A stretch of DNA of 9,301 bases from Candidatus Colwellbacteria bacterium RIFCSPLOWO2_02_FULL_44_20b. Lineage in GTDB: Bacteria; Patescibacteriota; Minisyncoccia; UBA6257; Colwellbacteraceae. The translations under genes were made by a program, and so were the position numbers. The notes under the pieces were generated by a model, which made no database searches, was not told the DNA's origin, and worked only from the letters and a program-made list of their open reading frames with translations. The first letter of the stretch is position 1. Every line of letters starts with the position of its first letter. Of the stretch, positions 1 through 5,997 are shown in pieces. Location: NCBI GenBank assembly GCA_001817765.1, contig MHIZ01000003.1, forward strand, positions 1 to 9,301, read 5' to 3'.

Positions 1-306
1 CCTGATTACGCCAGCACGCTTCTTCGGTGGCGTGAAACTTCTTCTTCCGAGACAATTTTTAACCTTCAAAAAACAGAAGCGGTGATTAAGGAATTTACCG
101 AGGAGGAATCGCATAATCTTTCGCTTGTCACAGAACGTCTTATGGCGCTTACAAATCCTGAGAACAGGGGAGCGATACTTTGGCCGCTTCGGGCGGCTCT
201 ATCCGGCAAACAGGCGTCTCCGAGTCCTTTTGAAATTACAGCGGCTCTTGGGAAGATAGAATCGCTTCGACGGATAGAATTAGCCCTTCAGAAACTTAGC
301 GTATGA
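1..306 (+). CDS. gltX: Glutamyl-tRNA synthetase, C-terminal end (partial, 5' end outside window)
   Basis: The frame is open from the first base, giving 101 codons and a TGA stop; the true start lies upstream of the window. A GTG at 82 is internal because the frame continues upstream of it with gltX-like sequence. The segment matches the anticodon-binding C-terminal domain of class I glutamyl-tRNA synthetases: a helical region (LLRWRE, LQKTEAVIKEF), then the characteristic block WPLRAALSGKQASPSPFEI and a closing LGKIESLRRIELAL. The enzyme charges tRNA-Glu with glutamate in the cytoplasm; the catalytic HIGH and KMSKS motifs would be upstream and cannot be checked. A non-discriminating GluRS that also charges tRNA-Gln is possible but cannot be judged from this part. 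The stop overlaps the next start as ATGA, so the M23 gene is probably translationally coupled to it. Confidence 0.87.
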   Translation, partial: PDYASTLLRWRETSSSETIFNLQKTEAVIKEFTEEESHNLSLVTERLMALTNPENRGAILWPLRAALSGKQASPSPFEITAALGKIESLRRIELALQKLSV

Positions 307-1562
307 CATTTCAGAATCATTCCACGCGTTTTATTTCTTTTTTAGTTCTCTCCGTACTTTTTTTGAACACGGTCAGTTTTTCTTTCGCGGCGACGCCCGA
401 AATAGATCTTCGTCGTTCAATTGATGAAAAAGCTAAGGCGCTTCAGGAGGTCAATCGGCAAATTCAGGAGACGCAACAGAAATTAGAAGAAACTGAGGGA
501 CAAAAGCAAACACTTACCCGAGAGATTAAAATCATTGATTATAACATTAACCAACTTCAGCTTGGCATAAAATCGAGCGAAATTACTATTGAAAAACTTG
601 GTCTTGAACTCGAATCGCTTGCGGATCAAATGACGTATATTGAACAAGAGGTTGATTTGAAACAGCAAGCCGTGGCGCAAGTACTTCGCGAATTACAGTA
701 TCGCGATAATGAAGATTTTCTTACATTCTTTCTTCGGGCGGGAAGTCTCGCGAATGGAGTAGAAGAACTTCAGAGCCTTTATGGTTTAAACGTCACACTT
801 TCTGATGAAACCGCCCAGCTTGAACAGCTTCATAGCAATCTTTCCGCGACCCAGGAGGCAACGGTTGATCGTAAACAACAAGTTGAATTTGAAAATAAGA
901 ATCTTAAAAATCGAAAAACGATTGTCGATGATCAGAAAAAAGAAAAAAATACACTTCTTTCTACGACAAAGAATCAGGAAAAGATTTATGCTGAACAGAT
1001 TGACGAACTTGAAAAGAAACAGGCTGAAATTGCCGCTGAAGTTGAAAAGATTGAGTTTGAACTTCGACAGAAGATTGATCCAAGCCTTCTTCCTATAAAA
1101 GCAGCCGGGGTTTTTTTGAAACCAGTCAAGGGAACTTTAACTCAGGAGTATGGACAAACAAGTTTCGCGAAGTACGGATATCGAGGGGGATTTCATAATG
1201 GGATAGATTGGGGCGCACCGGTTGGAACGCCTGTTATGGCCGCGGAAGATGGCACTATTGTCGCAACCGGAGATAGCGATCAATATTGTCGTCGTGGAGC
1301 CTATGGAAAATTTATCGTTATTAAACATGAAAATAATTTGACAACGCTTTACGGACATCTTTCGAGAATAGTTGTTAGTGAGGGTGAAAAGGTAACACGC
1401 GGTGGACTTATTGGTTATGTCGGTAATACCGGCTATGCGACAGGGCCGCATTTGCATTTTACGATTTACGCGAGCTCAACGTTCTATATGGGAGCAAGTC
1501 GTGTCTGCGGAACTTTGCCGTACGGTGGTTACCTTAATCCGGCTGACTATGTTACTCTTTAA
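303..1562 (+). CDS. Exported coiled-coil M23 (LytM-type) murein hydrolase / hydrolase activator
   Basis: A 419-aa protein with three parts. Residues 7-30 form a hydrophobic signal sequence with a likely cleavage after AA at 29-30. Residues 35-260 are a long charged coiled coil, broken near 136-165, as in EnvC and PcsB-type proteins. Residues 270-419 form an M23 peptidase domain. By analogy with LytM, the expected zinc ligands are all present: H298 and D302 (HNGID) and H385 of the HLH motif (GPHLHF), with H352 (YGHL) and H383 as catalytic histidines. The domain therefore looks catalytically intact, unlike degenerate EnvC-type activators. It should act in the cell envelope on peptidoglycan cross-links or stem peptides, probably during division or wall remodelling, with the coiled coil regulating access or docking to a membrane partner. 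C329 and C402 could form a disulfide in this exported domain. The start overlaps the gltX stop by 4 bp. The family assignment is firm; the exact bond cleaved is unknown. Confidence 0.9.
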   Translation: MTFQNHSTRFISFLVLSVLFLNTVSFSFAATPEIDLRRSIDEKAKALQEVNRQIQETQQKLEETEGQKQTLTREIKIIDYNINQLQLGIKSSEITIEKLGLELESLADQMTYIEQEVDLKQQAVAQVLRELQYRDNEDFLTFFLRAGSLANGVEELQSLYGLNVTLSDETAQLEQLHSNLSATQEATVDRKQQVEFENKNLKNRKTIVDDQKKEKNTLLSTTKNQEKIYAEQIDELEKKQAEIAAEVEKIEFELRQKIDPSLLPIKAAGVFLKPVKGTLTQEYGQTSFAKYGYRGGFHNGIDWGAPVGTPVMAAEDGTIVATGDSDQYCRRGAYGKFIVIKHENNLTTLYGHLSRIVVSEGEKVTRGGLIGYVGNTGYATGPHLHFTIYASSTFYMGASRVCGTLPYGGYLNPADYVTL

Positions 1563-1566
1563 ATAT

Positions 1567-1851
1567 ATGAGACGCCCTTCGCTTCTTATTTTTGGACTTG
1601 TAGTTTTGGGATTTCTTCTTGTTTATGGCGTTGTTTCCGCGCAGGAGTTGCCGGAGGTAGGGGAAACTATTTCTGAAATTCAGTTTCCACAGAGTGAGGA
1701 AGAAGTTCGGGGAATTCTTGATGGAATTTTTGATTTTTTGCGGGTCAACCTTGACGCGGCGGGACCCTTTTTGAGACAAGTTGGTGCTTTTATTGCCTGG
1801 CTCTTTGAAGTGATTGCCGCTCTTATACGAACAGCGCTTACCAAAGTTTAA
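1567..1851 (+). CDS. Small exported or membrane protein of unknown function
   Basis: A 94-aa protein. After MRRP it has a hydrophobic stretch (about residues 5-24) ending GVVSAQE, which fits a signal peptide or an N-terminal anchor; there is no lipobox cysteine. The middle (26-50) is acidic, and residues 51-92 are hydrophobic or amphipathic (GILDGIFDFLRV, then VGAFIAWLFEVIAALIRTAL), so the C-terminus may lie in or on the membrane. I do not recognise the family. It starts 4 bp after the M23 stop, so it is probably co-transcribed and perhaps works with that hydrolase. An alternative in-frame ATG at 1549 would overlap the M23 gene by 14 bp; I prefer 1567 because it places MRRP directly before the hydrophobic core. 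No clear Shine-Dalgarno sequence favours either. A holin-like role is conceivable but unsupported. Confidence 0.65.
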   Translation: MRRPSLLIFGLVVLGFLLVYGVVSAQELPEVGETISEIQFPQSEEEVRGILDGIFDFLRVNLDAAGPFLRQVGAFIAWLFEVIAALIRTALTKV

Positions 1852-1860
1852 TTTCTTTCG

Positions 1861-1892
1861 TTGACATAGTTTTGGTTGTGTGTCGTTATATT
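1861..1892 (+). promoter_or_regulatory. Possible promoter at the head of the structured intergenic region
   Basis: A perfect -35 hexamer TTGACA (1861-1866) is followed after 20 bp by TATATT (1887-1892). The spacer is longer than the preferred 16-18 bp, so this is weak. It could start a transcript near 1900 running through the hairpins at 2027-2209. Confidence 0.25.
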
Positions 1893-2026
1893 GATTTCGC
1901 GACAGGTTGGGGGAATGAGTGAATTTTGATTTTCAAATATTTTTATTTTACGAAAGCAAGAAGAGGGAGGATCGATTGAGTGTTAATAGGATAGAGTAAG
2001 AGTTCTTAGGGAGGGAGTGTAGTTAT

Positions 2027-2056
2027 AAAAATTTCTTACTATAGGTAGAAATTTTT
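2027..2056. other. Stem-loop
   Basis: AAAAATTTCT (2027-2036) pairs perfectly with AGAAATTTTT (2047-2056); AC/GT adds two more pairs inside, beyond one bulged T. The stem is AT-rich and thus weak. It could be part of a larger RNA or a weak bidirectional terminator. Confidence 0.35.
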
Positions 2057-2118
2057 GATGAGCGTAAAAATCTTAGAGAGAAGTGTGTTTTAGATATCTT
2101 TGGTGTGTCGCCTAATAT

Positions 2119-2157
2119 ATCTTTTGCGACATATCCATAGATATGTGCGCAAAAGAT
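2119..2157. other. Long near-perfect stem-loop
   Basis: ATCTTTTGCG (2119-2128) pairs with CGCAAAAGAT (2148-2157). The stem continues with ACATATC (2129-2135) against GATATGT (2140-2146), with one bulged G at 2147 and a 4-nt loop (2136-2139). Seventeen base pairs with one bulge in an intergenic region is unlikely by chance and suggests a transcribed, structured RNA. Confidence 0.5.
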
Positions 2158-2158
2158 T

Positions 2159-2214
2159 GCCTAGATTTTGCAACGGGTACGCTTTTAGCGACCTTCGCAA
2201 AATCTAGGCCTTTT
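2159..2214 (+). terminator. Large stem-loop with T-rich tail, possible terminator or RNA 3' end
   Basis: GCCTAGATTTTGC (2159-2171) pairs over 13 bp with GCAAAATCTAGGC (2197-2209). The interior folds again: GGT.CGCT (2176-2183) with AGCGACC (2187-2193) around a TTT loop. The 3' side on the + strand reads C then TTTT, followed by more T-rich sequence to about 2237. It could end the gltX/M23 operon transcript or a separate RNA starting near 1900. The T tract is interrupted, so termination strength is uncertain. Confidence 0.4.
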
Positions 2215-2287
2215 GGTTGATTTTACTTACTTATTTTTGCCTCAAAATTGACCCGTAAGCCTTCCTGCCCTTTGGAGTAAGGGTTTA

Positions 2288-2307
2288 CATCATTCGTTTT
2301 AATGATG
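2288..2307. other. Stem-loop
   Basis: CATCATT (2288-2294) pairs with AATGATG (2301-2307) around a 6-nt loop, followed on the + strand by a T-rich stretch (cttctattttt). Immediately upstream, CCCTT (2268-2272) can pair with AAGGG (2279-2283). The two small stems may belong to one RNA or be incidental. Confidence 0.3.
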
Positions 2308-2607
2308 CTTCTATTTTTAATCCGCACGCTAGCCCTATGGGTGTTTTTAATACTCTCTAGGGATCTTGTGAAACATTTTCTTTGACCGTGAAACGTATTC
2401 TTGTTTTACAGGAAAAACTTTTTTAATTTAGAAAACTTTTTAGATTTTTTAATCTATAGCTTTGATAACTTATTTTTTGTATATCTTTTTAGATTAATAA
2501 TCTTTCTTTGGTTGTATTTGTGTTTTATGAGGAAAACAAGAAAACTGCGGATATGTAGATTTATTAGGAGTACTGTCGCATAATATTATTAGCAACAATG
2601 GGTTACT

Positions 2608-2640
2608 AAAAAACGGAGAGGAGCCTTGGTAGGCTCCTCT
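2608..2640 (-). terminator. Rho-independent terminator reading leftwards
   Basis: On the - strand, AGAGGAGCC (2640-2632) and GGCTCCTCT (2625-2617) form a perfect 9-bp GC-rich stem with a 6-nt loop. CCG and six T residues follow (2613-2608). This is a classical intrinsic terminator. It lies 134 bp beyond the mraY stop and would end the mraY transcript, or a small RNA encoded at about 2730-2608. An outer imperfect stem (CAATGGGTT at 2596-2604 with AACCCAATTG at 2641-2650) could enclose the whole terminator. Confidence 0.7.
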
Positions 2641-2649
2641 AACCCAATT

Positions 2650-2724
2650 GAAGCTTGGCAGCTTCTCGCTTTGGGGGTAGGTCGGGTCCCCCATTCTCAA
2701 GAAAAATCTTTTCTTGAGAATGGG
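2650..2724 (-). ncRNA. Cluster of hairpins between mraY and its terminator, candidate structured RNA
   Basis: Three hairpins stand side by side: GAAGCT/AGCTTC (2650-2655, 2660-2665) with a TGGC loop; a possible GGGGG/CCCCC stem (2673-2677, 2688-2692); and a perfect 16-bp stem CCCATTCTCAAGAAAA (2690-2705) with its complement (2709-2724) around a 3-nt loop. The last two share bases 2690-2692, so they compete slightly. Followed on the - strand by the strong terminator at 2640-2608, this looks like a compact 110-130 nt structured RNA or a structured mraY 3' UTR. I do not recognise the class, and no promoter is evident. Confidence 0.35.
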
Positions 2725-2773
2725 AGATCAGAATCAGTTAAAGTTCTAAGAAGAAAATAGCACTATCTATTTT

Positions 2774-3889
2774 TTAGTGCAAGGAAAGCCAGACGCCGAG
2801 GGCGACTGCAAGACCGTTTAAGATCCAAAAGCGGGCAACAATTTTTTCTTCAGGCCAGCCTTTTAATTCAAAGTGATGGTGAAGCGGCGCCATAAGGAAG
2901 AGCCGTTTTCCAAAACCATGACGAGCGATAACTTGAATGATTACCGAAAAAAGCTCGACAAAGAAAATAAATCCTAAGAGCGGCAAAATGATTATTCTGT
3001 TTTGGGCAATTGTCATTACAGCAAGGAGGGTTCCTAATCCAAGTGATCCCACGTCCCCCATTTGGAAACGCGCGGGTTTGATGTTGAAATAGGTATACGC
3101 GAGCAGAGCGCCAATCACTGTAGCGTTTAAGACCGCGAAAACGGTATTGCCTTGAAACCAACTTATAATCAAAAGTCCTCCAAAACCACTGATTAAAGTT
3201 CCGCCCGCGAGGCCATCGAGGCCGTCAGCGAGGTTTACGGCGTTCGCAGTTGCCATAACGATAAGAATAATAATCGGGATCAAAAGCCAGCCGATATCAA
3301 GGCCGCCGTTCTGACTAAATGGAAGCCAAACGAGTTTCCATTGAGGACCAAGTTTGAAAAAAAGCCACCAGGCGGTCGCGAGTCCCGCTAAGAACTGGAG
3401 AAATAGCTTTTCGTGAACTTGTATGCCTTTGCCGGGATTTGATCCGAGTAATTTTAGATATCCGCGGATACGCGCGAACGGAAGGACTATTTTGTACCAG
3501 AGACGACCCCAGAGGCCTTTATGCACTTTTGATAATGTCTTAACAAGCGTCACCGAACGGATGCGTCGTTTTCTACCGAAAATATTTAAAAGATCATCAA
3601 CACCACCGAGCGCGGCCGAAAAAAGCATTACGCCGATCGGAACCCAGCTAAAGCTTCTATCCCAGTTAAAAAGAACCGTGATAAACGCGGTTACAAGAAT
3701 TACGAGAAGGCCGCCCATTACCGGGGTTCCTGCTTTATTGATTCTTGTTTCGTGTCCGAGTTTGTCCTCGATTTTTGCCTCTCGTACAACTCGGTACTTT
3801 ATGAGCACTTGTCTTAAGACGGGAGCGCACAAGAAGCCTAAAAGCGCGCTTATAAGGAGAAAAAGTATACTTTGAGAAATAATAGCCAT
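2774..3889 (-). CDS. mraY: Phospho-N-acetylmuramoyl-pentapeptide-transferase
   Basis: A 371-aa polytopic membrane protein with about ten hydrophobic segments. It transfers phospho-MurNAc-pentapeptide from UDP to undecaprenyl phosphate on the cytoplasmic face, giving lipid I, the first membrane step of peptidoglycan synthesis. Family signatures appear in order: KAGTPVMGG (52-60), the DD pair in GGVDDLLN (D98, D99), NLADGLDGLAGG (219-230, with N219, D222, D225), MGDVGSLGLG (277-286, with D279) and the MraY-specific APLHHHFELKGW (335-346), which separates it from WecA/TagO relatives. Between the DD motif and KLFLQF (161-166) there are about 60 residues where typical MraY has about 20: a basic, roughly 40-residue cytoplasmic-loop insertion containing FGRKRRIR. 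The gene stands outside a dcw/mur cluster here. The NlpC/P60 gene lies 73 bp upstream on the same strand, so co-transcription is possible. A short stem (GCACTA 2760-2765 with TAGTGC 2775-2780) lies at the stop codon. Confidence 0.95.
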   Translation of the reverse strand: MAIISQSILFLLISALLGFLCAPVLRQVLIKYRVVREAKIEDKLGHETRINKAGTPVMGGLLVILVTAFITVLFNWDRSFSWVPIGVMLFSAALGGVDDLLNIFGRKRRIRSVTLVKTLSKVHKGLWGRLWYKIVLPFARIRGYLKLLGSNPGKGIQVHEKLFLQFLAGLATAWWLFFKLGPQWKLVWLPFSQNGGLDIGWLLIPIIILIVMATANAVNLADGLDGLAGGTLISGFGGLLIISWFQGNTVFAVLNATVIGALLAYTYFNIKPARFQMGDVGSLGLGTLLAVMTIAQNRIIILPLLGFIFFVELFSVIIQVIARHGFGKRLFLMAPLHHHFELKGWPEEKIVARFWILNGLAVALGVWLSLH

Positions 3890-3962
3890 TTTGGGAAAGA
3901 ATATAGATAGAATGTAGAATTTAGAATATAGGGAAAACCACCTGAGGATAATTTAGATTTTC

Positions 3963-4697
3963 TTACAAAAGACGATAGATGCCGTTTGTTTCGCCGTCAA
4001 GCAAGCCTTCGTATGTGATGTTTCGTCTTGATGCTTCGTCACTTTCTTGCCAGTTTTGTTCTTCAAGTGTTCCAGCGGGCCTTACTACAATAACTTTTCC
4101 GTTACGAACACCACTTTCGTTGCCATACGCGTTTGTTGAATGGATATATGTTATGGCGAGAAGTTCTCCCGAGCTGTTACGCTCGGTTTCTTCTATAAGA
4201 AGGACGTGTTTACCGCTTCTTGTTTTTATCATATCACCAGGCATACTATCCTGCCAACGATCAATTTTGGAACTATTTTTTGAATTTGTGAGGGCTTGAA
4301 CTGAAAGATTTTCAACTGGCCGAAATTTCGCAAGAAAACGCCGTATGATACTTGTGTAGGCGGTTACCGCGAGGTTTTTTACCTTTTTTTCACCAAGCAT
4401 TACAAGGAGAATATTAGTGATAAAGCCCGAGCAATCAATACCAAGGCCGCTCTTTTTTAGAAATTCTCGTATGTGGGCGGGCTCAAGATCTTCGAGCGCT
4501 ACATTGTCGTGTTTCGCGATAAGGATTGCTTCTTCTTCGATTTCCGAGGGTGATCCTTTGCCAAGCATTACTTTAAGGCCAGCACGGACGCCCGCTGTGT
4601 TTATAAAATAAGGGCAAACAACTTTTTTCCCGCCTAGATTTAGGTTTTTATATCTTTCTATTACGTCGAGGGCTTGTTGCGGGAGTTTTTTAGTCAT
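3963..4697 (-). CDS. NlpC/P60-like cysteine peptidase, apparently without signal peptide
   Basis: A 244-aa protein. The central part carries the NlpC/P60 hallmark GIDCSGF (87-92; C89 the nucleophile), followed by MPGDMI (152-157) and SGKHVLLIEE (161-170; H164 the likely catalytic histidine); H186 (IHSTN) is a further conserved-looking polar residue. Residues 1-85 form a charged, mostly helical N-terminal region with no match I recognise. Known relatives cleave D-Glu to diamino acid bonds in cell-wall peptides or act as amidases or acyltransferases. No signal peptide or membrane segment is visible, so it may work in the cytoplasm, for example on muropeptides, or be exported by an unusual route. 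Its position directly upstream of mraY fits a cell-wall link but does not prove one. The chosen start is the first ATG of the frame; there is no clear ribosome binding site. Fold confidence is fair; the substrate is unknown. Confidence 0.72.
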   Translation of the reverse strand: MTKKLPQQALDVIERYKNLNLGGKKVVCPYFINTAGVRAGLKVMLGKGSPSEIEEEAILIAKHDNVALEDLEPAHIREFLKKSGLGIDCSGFITNILLVMLGEKKVKNLAVTAYTSIIRRFLAKFRPVENLSVQALTNSKNSSKIDRWQDSMPGDMIKTRSGKHVLLIEETERNSSGELLAITYIHSTNAYGNESGVRNGKVIVVRPAGTLEEQNWQESDEASRRNITYEGLLDGETNGIYRLL

Positions 4698-4713
4698 TAG
4701 TTTATATTCTATG

Positions 4714-4758
4714 GCCGCTCCGACGCTCTCTTTTAGGAGGTCGGAGCCACGGCTTTTT
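4714..4758 (+). terminator. Stem-loop followed by T tract between two - strand genes
   Basis: GCTCCGAC (4717-4724) pairs with GTCGGAGC (4740-4747). GCC (4714-4716) and GGC (4751-4753) can extend the stem past a 3-nt bulge, and five T residues follow (4754-4758). The terminator polarity is + strand, although the flanking genes run on the - strand. For - strand transcripts this is an intergenic hairpin without a U tract; it may be an mRNA-stabilising or processing element, or stop antisense transcription. Confidence 0.4.
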
Positions 4759-4770
4759 GATTATATTTTA

Positions 4771-5997
4771 TTAGCGTGCCGTGGGAAACATTCGTTCCAT
4801 AAAAGAACCGAGCATTTGAATACGCACTATTTCTTCGTTTGGCTTATATTCTTTTTTGTTTTGAGGAATCACGAAGAGATCGCTTTTATCTTCTAATTCA
4901 AACAAAGCTTTTTCCTCAATTAAATTTAGGGCACTATCATACTCCCCTACTTTGTCTATTTTTTGAAACCGTTCGGCAAGCGCTCCGTTTTGTTTTCTTA
5001 GAAACATTTGGGACGCGCGTATTGCCTTTTCAGCTTCGATTGAAATGTTTTTATCTTTTAACGCGGTATAATGCCAATCCATTGGTCCATTTTCTTTTTG
5101 AAGATTTCGTAAGCGAGTTTCGAAACTTGCGGAAGCTGGTTGGCGCGCATTTATCTCAATAACATAGAGATCTTTAGTTTCTTTCTCGACAATAATATCC
5201 AGACCGAAAAGGCCCTTCCACTTCGCTTCTCTCATTACTTCTCCTACCCTTACGGCTATTTTTTTAATACCTTCAAGTTGTTTTTTGTCGAGGTTATTTT
5301 CAACATACGCCCAATCATTTCCAACTGTTGCGAGCTTATTATCAGTAAGGCCGTTGATGCCGGTAAGTTGAAGACTTATAGCGCCAACCGCGATTTCGGT
5401 TTCAAGAACGCAAGCATTTAAGGTTACGCAATCACCATATATGAACTTCGTTATTTTTGCTTCACGCTTTGGGTACTTTGTCTTTTCCTCTTCAAGTGTT
5501 TTCGCCTCATCTATTATTTTTGTGCCGGAGCCAGTATGGCCTAAGTTGTATTGAAGAATAAACGGCGCTCCAAGCTCTTTTTTTATCTTTTCGAAATCAA
5601 GCTTTTCTAGAACAGCAATTTTTGTTTCAGGAAGTCGAATGCCTTTTACATTTTTCAATAAGTTGTACTGGTTGATTTTATGTTCGAATTTCTCGATGAG
5701 TTTTGCTTTGGGATTTAGAAGTGTCCATTTGTTTTTTTTAATACAACGCTCAATTTGAGAGGAATTTTTGAAGACAATAATTTCCGGATTTTTATCCTTT
5801 TTTTGTATCTCTAACGCGATTTTTTCGAGTAGCTCAAGCGTACTCCCCCCTTCTTCTTTCAAAAGAATCCGGGCGGGGTAGAATTTTTTAAAAAGATCCG
5901 CGAGTGGAGAATGATTACTTACAACACGCACATCAGAATACTTTTCAAAATCTATCCCGAGAGCACGTTCGATATCTTTCGTTACGTACCAGATCAT
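4771..5997 (-). CDS. ATP-grasp family carboxylate-amine/thiol ligase
   Basis: A 408-aa protein with the layout of ATP-grasp ligases. Residues 1-100 form a divergent preATP-grasp domain. From NKWTLLNP (89-96) onward comes the ATP-grasp fold, with the flexible nucleotide loop LGHTGSGTKI (152-161), IYGDCVTLNA (186-195), and the metal/ATP-binding core GLFGLDIIVE (262-271, D267) followed by YVIEINARQPAS (278-289, with E281 and N283). Such enzymes activate a carboxylate as an acyl phosphate and join it to an amine or thiol. The family includes D-Ala-D-Ala ligase, LysX/RimK and peptide-tailoring ligases. The C-terminal 110 residues (300-408) are a charged extension I do not recognise. The start overlaps the stop of the upstream membrane-protein gene by 4 bp (ATGA), indicating translational coupling. 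With the PLP enzyme upstream and the divergent LysW-like protein it may form one pathway; the substrates cannot be read from sequence. It is not an obvious Ddl, LysX or carbamoyl-phosphate synthase. Confidence 0.82.
   Translation of the reverse strand: MIWYVTKDIERALGIDFEKYSDVRVVSNHSPLADLFKKFYPARILLKEEGGSTLELLEKIALEIQKKDKNPEIIVFKNSSQIERCIKKNKWTLLNPKAKLIEKFEHKINQYNLLKNVKGIRLPETKIAVLEKLDFEKIKKELGAPFILQYNLGHTGSGTKIIDEAKTLEEEKTKYPKREAKITKFIYGDCVTLNACVLETEIAVGAISLQLTGINGLTDNKLATVGNDWAYVENNLDKKQLEGIKKIAVRVGEVMREAKWKGLFGLDIIVEKETKDLYVIEINARQPASASFETRLRNLQKENGPMDWHYTALKDKNISIEAEKAIRASQMFLRKQNGALAERFQKIDKVGEYDSALNLIEEKALFELEDKSDLFVIPQNKKEYKPNEEIVRIQMLGSFMERMFPTAR

Larger units (their letters stand above)
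1852..2773. other. Long intergenic region rich in hairpins, no credible gene
   Basis: About 920 bp between the convergent ends of the 94-aa gene and mraY. Short frames here (a TTG-start 60-aa one at 2401-2583 and a 68-aa antisense one at 2494-2700) look spurious: low complexity or lying over perfect hairpins. The left half (1900-2210) starts G/A-rich and ends in two long adjacent stem-loops. 2240-2400 holds smaller stems. 2400-2600 is very AT-rich with small palindromes (TAGATT...AATCTA, AGATT...AATCT). 2596-2724 is a packed series of hairpins. I checked by eye for tRNA, 5S, tmRNA, RNase P and SRP RNA signatures and found none, so any RNA here is either divergent or of an unfamiliar class. 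Confidence 0.6.

Noticed and set aside
1137..1457. Antisense frame of 106 codons opposite the M23 domain
   Set aside because: It is a shadow of a well-supported gene, with no domain or initiation signal of its own.
2027..2056. Hairpin resembling a Cas12a (type V) CRISPR repeat
   Set aside because: Only one copy, no spacers and no cas genes; the stem and loop do not match the conserved TCTAC/GTAGA pattern closely.
2401..2700. Short open frames of 60 and 68 codons in the intergenic region
   Set aside because: One is a TTG-start, Phe/Leu-rich frame in AT-rich DNA; the other reads through perfect hairpins and the mraY terminator. Neither has a recognisable domain.
1852..2773. RNase P RNA, tmRNA, SRP RNA or 5S rRNA in the long intergenic region
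   Set aside because: None of the conserved core sequences (GAGGAAAGTCC, the tmRNA T-arm and tag, GGAAGCAGC, the 5S core) was found by eye on either strand; a covariance search would be needed to exclude divergent forms.
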